Shown: positions 14,836 to 23,266 of the stretch, in pieces | How positions within the stretch are numbered: the stretch's first letter is position 1 | How the letters are laid out: each line of letters begins with the position of its first letter | Source of the DNA: UBA6522 sp965204155 | GTDB taxonomy: Bacteria; Pseudomonadota; Gammaproteobacteria; Steroidobacterales; Rariloculaceae | Reading direction: 5' to 3' | DNA: 64,000 nucleotides | NCBI GenBank assembly: GCA_965204155.1 | Contig: OZ241971.1 | Span: forward strand, 4,712,001-4,776,000 | Program-made: the position numbers and the translations under genes | Notes under the pieces: generated by a model | Database searches by the model: none | Seen by the model: only the letters and a program-made list of their open reading frames with translations | Told to the model about the DNA's origin: nothing

Positions 14836-17241
14836 GCGGTTCCCGAACTCCTTGGTCAGGGTAAACGCGATCATGCGCGGTGGGCCCCGGTCCGCGAAAA
14901 TCGCGTAGTTCTCCGTGTTGGGACGATTGCCAGGGGCCCCTCCATGGAAGAAGCGCGCGAATTTCGAGTGATGCCGCCCGTATACCTCGTCTGTCAGGTT
15001 GGTCGCCTCGAACGCCACGGTGAGCGCCTGTTCCGCAAGGAACCATGCAATCCGCGCATTCATCAGTCCAATTGCCGGCGTGGTGTATGCCTGGTCGGTC
15101 ATTTCCGAGCTGTGATTGTAGAACTCGTCTTGCCAGGCGTAGTTCAGGTTGGTCGTCAGGGTTCCCGCTCCCACCTCGGCCTCGTGTCGAAGCGACGCGT
15201 TGTAGGACAAGGGCGTTACATTGGCCAAGTGCACCGAACCCGGCGGGTTGGGCTCCAGCAGAACCGCGTCGGTACCGCCCGCACCGAGACTGAGCGTCAG
15301 GCTTTCCGTTACGGCCACGCCGAGGTCCATCTCCCAGCCCGAGCTGTCCACGTCTCCAAGATCGACCACTTCAACCACGGCCGAGTCTCCGGTCGTGATC
15401 AGCATGGCGCCCTGGCGATTGGAGAAATCCATGTCGAAGTACGTGAAGTTGAAGCGCAAGCGGTCATTCAGCCAGTCCGAACGAAGACCGATCTCCGTAC
15501 TGACGACCTTTTCGGGATCGGTGGCGACCGCCGTATAGCCGGCGGGGTCGACCGTCGCCAGCGTCATGGCGCCATCGTGATTGAAGGCGCCCGCACGATA
15601 GGCCTTGGAGATCGACGCGTAGATCATCGCCTGGTCCGAAAGCTCGTAGTCGAGCGCAAAACGGTAGTCCGTTTCGGTCCAGTTGTCGCTGCCATCCGCC
15701 ATCCATAGGCAATTGGGATCACGGACAACCACACCGGTCGTGCTCGATGCCGTCGAGCAGTCGTTCCACCCGCGAATGTTGAAATCCCCGCTCTCCCATT
15801 CCCGCATCGTGAACGTGGCGTCTTCGTCCGTGTAGCGCAGCCCGAGGGTCACGTTCGTCCTGTCGTCGGGGAGATGGTAGACACCCTGGGCAAAGATACC
15901 CAGGGCCGAGCCCGAAAAATCATCGCCCCAGATGTCGCGCGTATCGGCGTCCTGATCGGGATTCTGATTGCGCAGCACATGCTGCATGGTACCGCGGTCG
16001 GTACTGTAGTGGTTGATGCCGGACACAAGGTCGATGGCACCGTCGGCCAGCACCGAATTCAGCACGACCTCGGCCATGGTGGCATCGGCGTCGTATTCCT
16101 GCTGCCGCACTTCGGCGCCGTAGGTGATCCAGTCCACGGACTCGGAATTGAACACCTTGTGGTGACCGATCGTGACCCTGAGACTCTGGTTTTCGTTGAT
16201 GTCCCAGGCCAGTGCGCCCGTGTACTGCTGGTTGTCGGAAATCTCCCAGGTATCGCAATCCGATTCCCAGCTCAGCGGGTCGTTGTCGAAGAGAAAGCAA
16301 AAACCCGAAATCGTGAAGTCGTCCAGGACCAGCCGAGGGTCGTTCTGTACCAGTGCAGGCTCGCCGTTGTTGATGAGCTGACGGTTCAGTTCGCGAATAT
16401 GGGCGCCGAGTCCCGGCACCGTCAGAATATTCAGCTCTTCCAGGTCCCTCGTCGCCAGATTGCCGCTGGAATCTTCCGAGCGAACCTTGAAATCCACGGT
16501 CACGTTCTCGTCCGCAACCCATCGAAACGCGAGACTGGCGATGGTGTCGTCCACATCGCCGACCAGCCCCTGGTCGCCCGGTACATCCTTCCTCGTGATA
16601 TAGCCGTCGCGGTTCAGACTCGCAAGGTCGCCCTTGACGAAGAAGTTTTCGGACAGGGGAATGTTGACGCTTGCCTCAAGGTCGGTGCGCGCGTAGTCGC
16701 CGGCACGTACCGTCACATCGGAGTAAAACTCCTCGGAGGGCTTCCGGGTGGTGACGCGTATGGCCCCGCCAGTGCTGTTTCGTCCGAACAGCGTGCCCTG
16801 CGGGCCGCGCAATATTTCGACCGATTCGATGTCGACCGCCCTCAGGGCACTGCGTCTGGCGCTGGGAAAATAGACGTCGTCTATGTAAAGCGCCACACCG
16901 CCGTCCGTATCCAGGCCCGGTCCGCCGCCGCCGCCGACACCGCGAATGTTGAACCCTGCGGAGTTCGCCCCGGCGCCCCTGCCGGGCGTGATGTTGAGAT
17001 TGGGCGTCACAGTCTGCAGATCGTAGAAATCGCTGACGACCTGAGCATCGAGAATCTCCGGAGTGAATGCCACGATCGATATCGGCGTATCCTGCAGCAA
17101 TGTCTCGCGGCGTTCGGCCGTAACGACGATTTCCTCAAGCACCTGCGCCCCGGCGGCGCCCGGCAGCAGCGTTGCGATGACAGATGCAGTCGCGGCGAAG
17201 CCTCCCACGGCCCTGCTCATTGCGATGTGGTCAGTTCCCAT
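14833..17241 (-). CDS. TonB-dependent receptor
   Basis: An 802-residue outer-membrane receptor. The start at 17241 has AGGAG six bases upstream and opens MGTDHIAMSRAVGGFAATAS, a signal peptide ending Gly-Ala-Gln; an in-frame extension to 17454 has no signal peptide. The TonB-box/plug begins LEEIVVTAERRETLLQDTP. Plug motifs include FNIRGVGGGGGPGLDTDGGV, YIDDVYFPSARRSALRAVD and VEILRGPQGTLFGRNSTGGA. Barrel signatures include LSDQAMIYASISKAYRAGAF and the terminal strand AFTLTKEF. It belongs to the large proteobacterial siderophore/organic-substrate receptor class; the ligand is unknown. The stop lies in the third copy of a 20-bp repeat. Its leader contains a GGTAGAAAAGCAA box similar to those near 5665 and 9739. 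Confidence 0.92.
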   Translation of the reverse strand: MGTDHIAMSRAVGGFAATASVIATLLPGAAGAQVLEEIVVTAERRETLLQDTPISIVAFTPEILDAQVVSDFYDLQTVTPNLNITPGRGAGANSAGFNIRGVGGGGGPGLDTDGGVALYIDDVYFPSARRSALRAVDIESVEILRGPQGTLFGRNSTGGAIRVTTRKPSEEFYSDVTVRAGDYARTDLEASVNIPLSENFFVKGDLASLNRDGYITRKDVPGDQGLVGDVDDTIASLAFRWVADENVTVDFKVRSEDSSGNLATRDLEELNILTVPGLGAHIRELNRQLINNGEPALVQNDPRLVLDDFTISGFCFLFDNDPLSWESDCDTWEISDNQQYTGALAWDINENQSLRVTIGHHKVFNSESVDWITYGAEVRQQEYDADATMAEVVLNSVLADGAIDLVSGINHYSTDRGTMQHVLRNQNPDQDADTRDIWGDDFSGSALGIFAQGVYHLPDDRTNVTLGLRYTDEDATFTMREWESGDFNIRGWNDCSTASSTTGVVVRDPNCLWMADGSDNWTETDYRFALDYELSDQAMIYASISKAYRAGAFNHDGAMTLATVDPAGYTAVATDPEKVVSTEIGLRSDWLNDRLRFNFTYFDMDFSNRQGAMLITTGDSAVVEVVDLGDVDSSGWEMDLGVAVTESLTLSLGAGGTDAVLLEPNPPGSVHLANVTPLSYNASLRHEAEVGAGTLTTNLNYAWQDEFYNHSSEMTDQAYTTPAIGLMNARIAWFLAEQALTVAFEATNLTDEVYGRHHSKFARFFHGGAPGNRPNTENYAIFADRGPPRMIAFTLTKEFGNR

Positions 17242-17634
17242 AATGCTCTCCTGCTTCTTTGTCCCGCAGACGCCCATTCCGCAATAATCGGCCCGCGGCG
17301 ACGGTCGGAATCTACGCCGACAGTATGCCACCACAATTTGTTGCTTTTCTACCAATAACAAACAAAAAATAACCCATTTGAGCGAAGAATTGTAGAATTT
17401 CGGCGACATCCCGCCATGAATTTTGCGCGAAAGGCCCGTACTTTCACGCAACACGGCTGAGCGGATGAGCGAGCATCTCCTGTCGCTTTAGGCTCCGGAT
17501 TCGCTTGACATTTTCCGGCGCCGCAGGGAATACGGCTGGAGTTCAGGGTGAGCTTTGCAGGTGTGAAGTCGAAAGGCCCTGCGGTTCGCCGCGGGGCTTT
17601 CAATCAATCTGGATTCCATTGACGGCTGCCCGGC
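17242..17634. other. Intergenic region upstream of TonB receptor
   Basis: A 393-bp region without a convincing gene. It holds the A/T-rich leader of the receptor (with GGTAGAAAAGCAA read on the minus strand at 17353-17341) and a terminator-type hairpin at 17572-17600 for the gene upstream. Confidence 0.6.
17572..17600 (-). terminator. Hairpin after ricin-like gene pair
   Basis: On the minus strand AAAGCCCCGCGG-CGAA-CCGCAGGGCCTTTC forms a strong GC stem with a tetraloop and a short T stretch, about 35 bp after the stop at 17635. Confidence 0.55.
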
Positions 17635-18159
17635 TCACATTTCGCCTTTCACGATCCACTGTTTGAGCGCGGCGTCGGTTGAAGCACACGGCGCGAGTTC
17701 CAGATCGCGGGCCATGTATGGCCCGGCGGTCCTGCTCTCGGCCCCAGCCGCAAGACACAGGTCACGATCACCCTCAAGCGTGAACTCAAGCGTCTCAGCG
17801 TCATAGATGAATGACTGGGCAGCCGACGTGGCAGCACAATCCAGCAAGTCAAAGGATACTTCGGCGTCCGCAGACTCGTTAAAAGTCGCGCACTTGCCAG
17901 GAAATTCCACCGACGCAATCCGGCGCGCTTCGCTGTCGTACGCAAACTGCACATCGCCACCTTGAGGTTTGCACGAATGTGTCTGCAATTGCTCCGACCA
18001 GCCTCTCCCGAGAGTATCTATACACCAGCCCAGTGCATCCTGTTCGTCGATGTTGTCGGCAAGGTAGATGACCGGTTCCGGTGTCTGCAGCTCCGGAGGA
18101 GCCGCCACGGCCGACACAGATACCGACACCAACAGAACAAATAGTTGCTTGACGATCAT
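17635..18159 (-). CDS. Small secreted protein, ricin-type lectin-like
   Basis: A 174-residue exported protein. Its signal peptide is MIVKQLFVLLVSVSVSAVAA. The rest has six Cys spaced in short strand-turn units (LGWCIDTLGRGWSEQLQTHSCK, KCATFNES, LLDCAATS, LCLAAG, LAPCAS) ending LKQWIVKGEM. This is the layout of a ricin-B-type beta-trefoil (Cys-x-Leu and Gln-x-Trp motifs) but weakly conserved. It overlaps the similar gene at 18156 by ATGA, so the two are translationally coupled and probably act together. Carbohydrate or surface binding is an inference. Confidence 0.6.
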   Translation of the reverse strand: MIVKQLFVLLVSVSVSAVAAPPELQTPEPVIYLADNIDEQDALGWCIDTLGRGWSEQLQTHSCKPQGGDVQFAYDSEARRIASVEFPGKCATFNESADAEVSFDLLDCAATSAAQSFIYDAETLEFTLEGDRDLCLAAGAESRTAGPYMARDLELAPCASTDAALKQWIVKGEM

Positions 18160-18719
18160 TCGCCTTCCTCGCTGTCATAGTCTTCCTGCGTTCGCGCGTA
18201 CCACTCCTGGTAAGCCGCCAGGGTATCGCTGCATTGTTGCAGCGTCAGGGTCTTGATCTGATGTGGAGAAGTACCGCCCATCCCGAACGTCGTCTCGTTC
18301 CCTGCCGTCAGGCACATGCCCGGCGCGCTTTTCGGGCTGATACTGCCGTCCGCCGAGAAATCAAACTGCTGCAGTTCGTTTCCATCACACGCGGACAGCG
18401 CAACTTCCGCACCCGCCTGCGTACCTTCCATGGTGGCGCATACATCAAAGGCAATGACCTTGAACTCGCCACCGGCCATCAGTTCGGGATCGAACGCCTG
18501 GTCCGAGCCCAGGTCCCCACGATAGCTGTAGCAGGTATGCGCTTGCAGCCCCTGAGACGGATCGATATTCTGACCGCCGCCCCTGATGTCCAGGCAATAG
18601 CCGTTCAGGTTTCCGTCCAGTCGATCCTTGAGCGTAACCTCAACATCCTGCGAAAACGCAAGTACCGGAAGAAGCACACCAACCCGCAAGATGAAACGAA
18701 ACATGCTCTTGTAATTCAT
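18156..18719 (-). CDS. Secreted ricin-type lectin-like protein
   Basis: A 187-residue exported protein; the start at 18719 has AGGAAA upstream and a signal peptide (MNYKSMFRFILRVGVLLPVLAF). Beta-trefoil-like units are visible: LNGYCLDIRGGGQNIDPSQG, LQAHTCYSYRGD, FDVCATMEG, VALSACDGNELQQFDFSADG, MCLTAGNET and LTLQQCSDTLAAYQEW. The acidic tail ends DYDSEEGE. Q-x-F/W motifs are retained better than in its partner at 17635, to which it is coupled by ATGA overlap. It is divergent from the exported pcm gene with only about 43 bp between starts. Role unknown. Confidence 0.65.
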   Translation of the reverse strand: MNYKSMFRFILRVGVLLPVLAFSQDVEVTLKDRLDGNLNGYCLDIRGGGQNIDPSQGLQAHTCYSYRGDLGSDQAFDPELMAGGEFKVIAFDVCATMEGTQAGAEVALSACDGNELQQFDFSADGSISPKSAPGMCLTAGNETTFGMGGTSPHQIKTLTLQQCSDTLAAYQEWYARTQEDYDSEEGE

Positions 18720-18762
18720 TTGTATTTCCTGATTCGATGTTGTGATTGCACCCCCACACACC

Positions 18763-19500
18763 ATGGTAACAGACCACCTGGGCTTCATTGCCCTGGCCGT
18801 ATCTCTGACGGTGCTGCCGGCCAATGCGCAGTTGGACTTCGCGCAGGAACGCGAGGCAATGGTCGAACAGATCGTCCAGCTTGCCGAACTGACCGCCGCC
18901 GAAACCGGACGCCCACAGTTTGCGGACAGGGTCATTGACGCGCTCCGCGCCGTGCCCCGCCACGAGTTCGTACCGGAGCCGTTCAGGAACGCCAGCGCGT
19001 ACCGCGACAGCCCGTTGCCGATTGGCAGCGGACAGACCATCTCACAACCCTATATCGTGGCGCTGATGACGGATCTGGCGCACGCGGAACCCGACTCCGT
19101 GGTGCTTGAGATCGGCACAGGCTCGGGCTACCAGGCAGCCATCCTCGCCGAGTTCGTGGACCATGTGTACACCATCGAGATCTTCGATGAACTCGGCCGC
19201 CGGGCCGCTGAGACGCTGGAGCGCCTGGACTACGATAATGTCTCGGTGAGAATCGGCGACGGTTACCGGGGTTGGCCGGAATTTGCGCCCTTTGATGCGA
19301 TTCTGGTCACGGCAGCACCGGAAACGATCCCGGAACCGCTGATCGAACAGCTCAGGCCGGGTGGACGAATGGTGATTCCCGTGGGTCCCGAACATTCAAT
19401 TCAGTCGCTGCAGGTGCTGGAGAAAACAGAGGAAGGCACGCGCGTCACGGATGTGCTGCCGGTCCGATTTGTCCCCTTCCTCGACGAAGACTCCCTGTAG
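18763..19500 (+). CDS. pcm: Exported protein-L-isoaspartate O-methyltransferase
   Basis: A 245-residue SAM-dependent repair methyltransferase that converts L-isoaspartyl residues in aged proteins back towards L-aspartate. Family motifs are complete: RVIDALRAVPRHEFVP, LPIGSGQTISQPYIVALM, the SAM loop VVLEIGTGSGYQAAILAE and LRPGGRMVIPVG. Unlike the cytoplasmic enzyme of enterics, residues about 1-23 (MVTDHLGFIALAVSLTVLPA) look like a signal peptide ending Asn-Ala-Gln, so it may act in the periplasm, where a SAM supply is not obvious. The start at 18763 is used; GTG 18742 is upstream. Its C-terminus is duplicated in the relic at 14662. Confidence 0.88.
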   Translation: MVTDHLGFIALAVSLTVLPANAQLDFAQEREAMVEQIVQLAELTAAETGRPQFADRVIDALRAVPRHEFVPEPFRNASAYRDSPLPIGSGQTISQPYIVALMTDLAHAEPDSVVLEIGTGSGYQAAILAEFVDHVYTIEIFDELGRRAAETLERLDYDNVSVRIGDGYRGWPEFAPFDAILVTAAPETIPEPLIEQLRPGGRMVIPVGPEHSIQSLQVLEKTEEGTRVTDVLPVRFVPFLDEDSL

Positions 19501-19705
19501 CGCGGCTGCCCGCGAATTTCGATAATCGCGTTCAGAATCCTGCCGCCCGGCTCGTTTTGCGGGAGGACGACGATGGCCTGCTCCGATAATGGATCCTGGG
19601 CCATTCTCCGCGGGCGGCGGACTTCAGCGTCACTCACGCGATTTACCAGAATTCCACAAACGACTATGCTGGCCACCTTGCGAGCCAGGTTTGCGAAGGA
19701 CCGTC

Positions 19706-20962
19706 GTGGCGAGAATCGTTGGCGGAATCGGGGTTTCCCACACACCTACCATCGGGTTTGCAGTCGACCGCGACCTGGAAGGCGATCCCAGTTGGACCCC
19801 GGTCTTCATGAACCTGCGCGAGGTCAGAGACTGGATCGTGGACCGCGACGTCGATGCGCTCTTCGTGGTCTACAACGATCACGTCACGTCGTTTTTCTTC
19901 GATCACTATTCCGCCTTTGCGCTGGGTGTCGACGACACCTGGAAACCCGCCGACGAAGGCGGCGGAGCCAGGGACCTGCCGCCTGTAGACGGCCATCCGG
20001 AACTTGCCCGGCATATCGGGCATTCGCTGATGGCGGAGGAATTCGATCTTGCCTTCTTCAGGAACCGGCCACTGGACCACGGCTGTTTTTCGCCGCTGTC
20101 CCTGGTGAACATGTCGGACAGGCGGTGGATCGCACCCATCGTTCCATTGCAGGTAGGCGTCCTGCAGTACCCGATCCCCACCGCCCGACGCTGCTACCGG
20201 CTGGGACGCGCCCTGCGGCGGGCTGTGTTGAGCTACCCGGAAGACATACGCGTCGCCATCGTCGGGACCGGCGGTCTTTCCCATCAGGTGCATGGCGAGC
20301 GGTCCGGCTTCAATAATCCCGATTGGGATATGAAATTCCTGGACCTCATCGAAAAGGATCCGGAGGCCATCACCCGGATGACACACGCTGAACTGGCGTT
20401 GCGGGGCGGCGCCGAATCCGTGGAGATCATCATGTGGCTGGTGATGCGCGGGGCGCTTTCCGACAACGTCAGCAAGATTCAGCAAAGCTACTACCTGCCC
20501 TCTATGACAGCCATTGCCACGATGGTACTGGAGGATGACGGTTCCGCGGTGCACGACGATAAGCCCGCTGTCGACGCGTACGAGCAACTGCACGGCATTG
20601 ACGCGGTTCCCGGGACGTATCCCTTTTCGCTCGAACGGTTGGCATCCGCGTACAGGTTAAATGCGTTCCTGCACAATCTGGTCGAGCCCGAGTGGCGCAA
20701 CCGCTTCCTGAAGGACCCGGAGGGCCACATGGAGGAAGCCGGGCTGAGTCCGGAGGACCGCGGTCTCATCCGGCGATCCGACTGGCGCGGACTCATTCAC
20801 CGGGGCGCCACGTTTTTCGTTCTCGAGAAACTGGGCGTGGTGACCGGCGTCGGCAACCTGGACATCTACGCCGGCATGAAGGGGATATCGCTCGAGGAGA
20901 TGCTGGCAACGCGAAACGCGCAGATCACCTACTCGGTTGCAGGCAAGTCGTCGTCATCCTGA
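19706..20962 (+). CDS. Extradiol dioxygenase, gallate / protocatechuate 4,5-type (fused LigB-LigA)
   Basis: A 418-residue fused ring-cleavage dioxygenase. The GTG at 19706 has GAAGGA upstream and starts the family N-terminus ARIVGGIGVSHTPTIGFAVD, whose His is an Fe(II) ligand. Further LigB motifs: VVYNDHVTSFFFDHYSAFAL, LDHGCFSPLSL, VPLQVGVLQYPIPTARRCYR and IVGTGGLSHQVHGERSGFNN. About residues 300-418 match the LigA part (RLNAFLHNLVEPEWRNRFLK, GLIRRSDWRGLIHRGATFFV). Size and fusion match gallate dioxygenase (DesB/GalA) and related PCA 4,5-dioxygenases. It cleaves a catecholic ring next to the hydroxyls; the exact substrate is open. No other step of a ring-fission pathway is adjacent. Confidence 0.85.
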   Translation: MARIVGGIGVSHTPTIGFAVDRDLEGDPSWTPVFMNLREVRDWIVDRDVDALFVVYNDHVTSFFFDHYSAFALGVDDTWKPADEGGGARDLPPVDGHPELARHIGHSLMAEEFDLAFFRNRPLDHGCFSPLSLVNMSDRRWIAPIVPLQVGVLQYPIPTARRCYRLGRALRRAVLSYPEDIRVAIVGTGGLSHQVHGERSGFNNPDWDMKFLDLIEKDPEAITRMTHAELALRGGAESVEIIMWLVMRGALSDNVSKIQQSYYLPSMTAIATMVLEDDGSAVHDDKPAVDAYEQLHGIDAVPGTYPFSLERLASAYRLNAFLHNLVEPEWRNRFLKDPEGHMEEAGLSPEDRGLIRRSDWRGLIHRGATFFVLEKLGVVTGVGNLDIYAGMKGISLEEMLATRNAQITYSVAGKSSSS

Positions 20963-21005
20963 CGCGGGCGCACCGGGGCAACTTGTGAGCCCGTCGCGTG
21001 CGTCA
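20956..21005. terminator. Possible shared hairpin between convergent genes
   Basis: CTGACGC at about 20959 and GCGTCAG at about 21000, with inner GGGC/GCCC pairing, could form a long stem between the convergent dioxygenase and DUF5916 genes. No T-tract; weak call. Confidence 0.3.
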
Positions 21006-23243
21006 GAACCTGAACGTGTGCCGGTATTGTACGGACAGGTCGGCAAACGAGGAATGAAACTCGTTATTCAGATCCGGATCTTCCAGGTTGTGATTGAGCA
21101 CGATGAACAGTTCCCGTCCCGCTTCGGGGATCCAGTGGATCCGGCTGTTGATGCCGGCAACTTCCGTATCGTTGCTGTACTGCAGCAGATTGACCCAGGA
21201 GAGCTTCGAGGAGTAGATATAGTCGATACCGAGCCGTACCAGGCGGCGCACGAAGTCCCCCTGGGGAAGCTCGATATCGTTATGAGTGAAGGCCGCCAAC
21301 GCCCTGAACTGCGGGATCGGCGTCCATTCCAACTGCACGATGGTGCTCGTGCGGTCTCCGTCGTAAAACGTGCCCGCCCCGGCGCGGATGGTTGCCACCA
21401 GGGGACGGTGGGGACCCGTGGCCAGGGACAGGCCATACAAATCGAAAGAGTAATCTCCCACCGGAACAACGATTCCGCGAGACACCTCGAACGGCTGGAC
21501 CAGGCCTTCCTGCTCGCGTTGGGCCATGAACGACAGCATGTCTCCGGTCTGGTTCTCGTATCTCAATCGGAATCTTGTCAGCTCGCTCTGCAGGCCGCCC
21601 GCCAGCCGATCTATCCTCTGGCTTGTTACGCCTGCGTAGACTGCCCGTATATAGCTGTCCGTTGGGCGGTGGGTATAGCCGAGTTCGCCCGTATAGTCGC
21701 GAATGTCGCCGCGATTCAGATATCCGAGCGCAGGATTGAAGTTTCCCCCGATCTCCCTTATCCCCAGTCCACCCCTGAATCCGACGCTGTTTGGCATCCA
21801 GAAACGAGCGCCCCAGGCGTCGTCGTCGCCATCCCGTCCGTCGGTTGTGCTCTGCTGATACCAAACGTCGGATTCGATCGTTCTGCCGTTGGGCAAGCGC
21901 GTATTCTGGTACCGAAAATCGACCCCTGCGAGACTGTTGTCCGAATTCGACTGCGGATCGCCGTCGGTCACGATGAAACCAAGGGCCGACTCCTCGAGGA
22001 CATTGGCCGACATTCTGCCGACGAAGAGGTTCTTTTCCTCGATACCTTCGAACGCGTCCTGCTGAATGGCCAATGCACCGACGTTCCACCGGCCCACCCG
22101 GCCGCTGAGCTTGCCGCCGGCCTTGAGATCCACGGGTTGGCCCCGGGCACTCAGCCCGATGGTTCGCGAGAAAAACGGCCGGGCGTTCTCTGCCAGGGGC
22201 CGTTCGAAGGGCGAGCCCCGCTCACGCTCGGTGATACGGCCGAACTCGAAAATGTCCGCATCCTGCAGGAAGAAATCGCGCCGCTCCGGGAAAAACAGCC
22301 CGAACCGAGTCAGATTCACCTGCCGATCGTCGACTTCGGTGGCAGAGAAATCGGTATTCAGTGTGAGCGAGGCGTTCAGCGCGGGAGTAACCTTGTAGAA
22401 CAGGTCCAGCGAAGGCTCGAAACCCGAGTCTTCGATCCCTTGAGAAAACCGGCGTCGGTTGTTTGCGGTAAGCGACGGCACGACATCGAGACCGACTCCC
22501 TGATCCAGGCCCACAAGCCCGAAGATCTCCCCCGAAATGCCCGGGTTCTGCGTTCGGTTTCTGGACACCCAGCCCACTGTCTCATTGTTGCGGGCAATTC
22601 TCCGGTTGAAGTTGATGCCCCAGGTGTCGTTGTCGGGATTGAACGATACCGTCTTGAAGGGAATACGCGTCTCCGCGACCCAGCCCCGATCGTTTCGGGT
22701 TGCGGCCGCCTGCCAGATACCGTCCCATTCCCACTGCACCAGGTCGCCGCCCCTGGAAAGACCCTCATTCCAGACACCGTTCGGATTGACCTGGAACCGG
22801 TAGCCGCTGCGTTTGTCGTTGAAGGGATCCAGCAAGATATTGAATTGATCGTCGAGCCACGCCTGCCCGCCCTGCCGCAAGACCTTGGCCACCACCTGGT
22901 CCGGCCGGTCGTCGTACATGCGCGCCGCCAGAAAGAGCGCCTCGTCGTCGTAGAGGACCAGAAATTCGGTCCGCTGAGTCGGTTCGGAGAACTCCACTGG
23001 CAGGACCTGGTGGAGATCCGCGATCACCGTGGCGTCGTTCCAGGCTTGTTCGTCCAGGCGGCCATCGATGACAATGGTGTCGTCGGTGCGGGTAGCCTGC
23101 GCTGTCTTCATTGAGGCCGTCGCTGCAGGCGTTTGCGTGACGGCCGGCGGCGATCCCAGCACCAGCGCCGCAACCGTGCAGAGCAATACCCCGTCACGGC
23201 GGCGGCACCTGTCTGCCGGTCGTTCAACTGCGGGGGTCATCAT
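21003..23243 (-). CDS. DUF5916 outer-membrane-type protein with CBM9-like N-terminal domain
   Basis: A 746-residue exported protein. A signal peptide (residues about 15-37, GVLLCTVAALVLGSPPAVTQ) is followed by a CBM9-like sandwich (IVIDGRLDEQAWNDATVIAD, LYDDEALFLAARMYDD, DDQFNILLDPFNDKRSGYRF, WVAETRIPFKTVSF). The remainder is a DUF5916-type beta-barrel (WGINFNRRIARNNETVGWVS, FGLFFPERRDFFLQDADIFE). The protein ends DLSVQYRHTFRF with a terminal Phe, as outer-membrane barrels do. The family is common beside TonB receptors, but its job is not established. It is the last gene of a minus-strand run, 23 bp after the DUF3500 gene. The start is uncertain, since the AAGGA lies very near the first ATG. 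Confidence 0.8.
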   Translation of the reverse strand: MMTPAVERPADRCRRRDGVLLCTVAALVLGSPPAVTQTPAATASMKTAQATRTDDTIVIDGRLDEQAWNDATVIADLHQVLPVEFSEPTQRTEFLVLYDDEALFLAARMYDDRPDQVVAKVLRQGGQAWLDDQFNILLDPFNDKRSGYRFQVNPNGVWNEGLSRGGDLVQWEWDGIWQAAATRNDRGWVAETRIPFKTVSFNPDNDTWGINFNRRIARNNETVGWVSRNRTQNPGISGEIFGLVGLDQGVGLDVVPSLTANNRRRFSQGIEDSGFEPSLDLFYKVTPALNASLTLNTDFSATEVDDRQVNLTRFGLFFPERRDFFLQDADIFEFGRITERERGSPFERPLAENARPFFSRTIGLSARGQPVDLKAGGKLSGRVGRWNVGALAIQQDAFEGIEEKNLFVGRMSANVLEESALGFIVTDGDPQSNSDNSLAGVDFRYQNTRLPNGRTIESDVWYQQSTTDGRDGDDDAWGARFWMPNSVGFRGGLGIREIGGNFNPALGYLNRGDIRDYTGELGYTHRPTDSYIRAVYAGVTSQRIDRLAGGLQSELTRFRLRYENQTGDMLSFMAQREQEGLVQPFEVSRGIVVPVGDYSFDLYGLSLATGPHRPLVATIRAGAGTFYDGDRTSTIVQLEWTPIPQFRALAAFTHNDIELPQGDFVRRLVRLGIDYIYSSKLSWVNLLQYSNDTEVAGINSRIHWIPEAGRELFIVLNHNLEDPDLNNEFHSSFADLSVQYRHTFRF

Positions 23244-23266
23244 CCTTCATGACCCGGATCAGGCCT

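Noticed and set aside
15874..17358. A 494-codon open frame on the plus strand
   Set aside because: It is antisense to the TonB receptor at 14833 and runs into its leader; no motif.
20937..23114. A 725-codon open frame on the plus strand
   Set aside because: It is the shadow of the DUF5916 gene; no domain, Arg/Val/His-rich composition typical of antisense frames.
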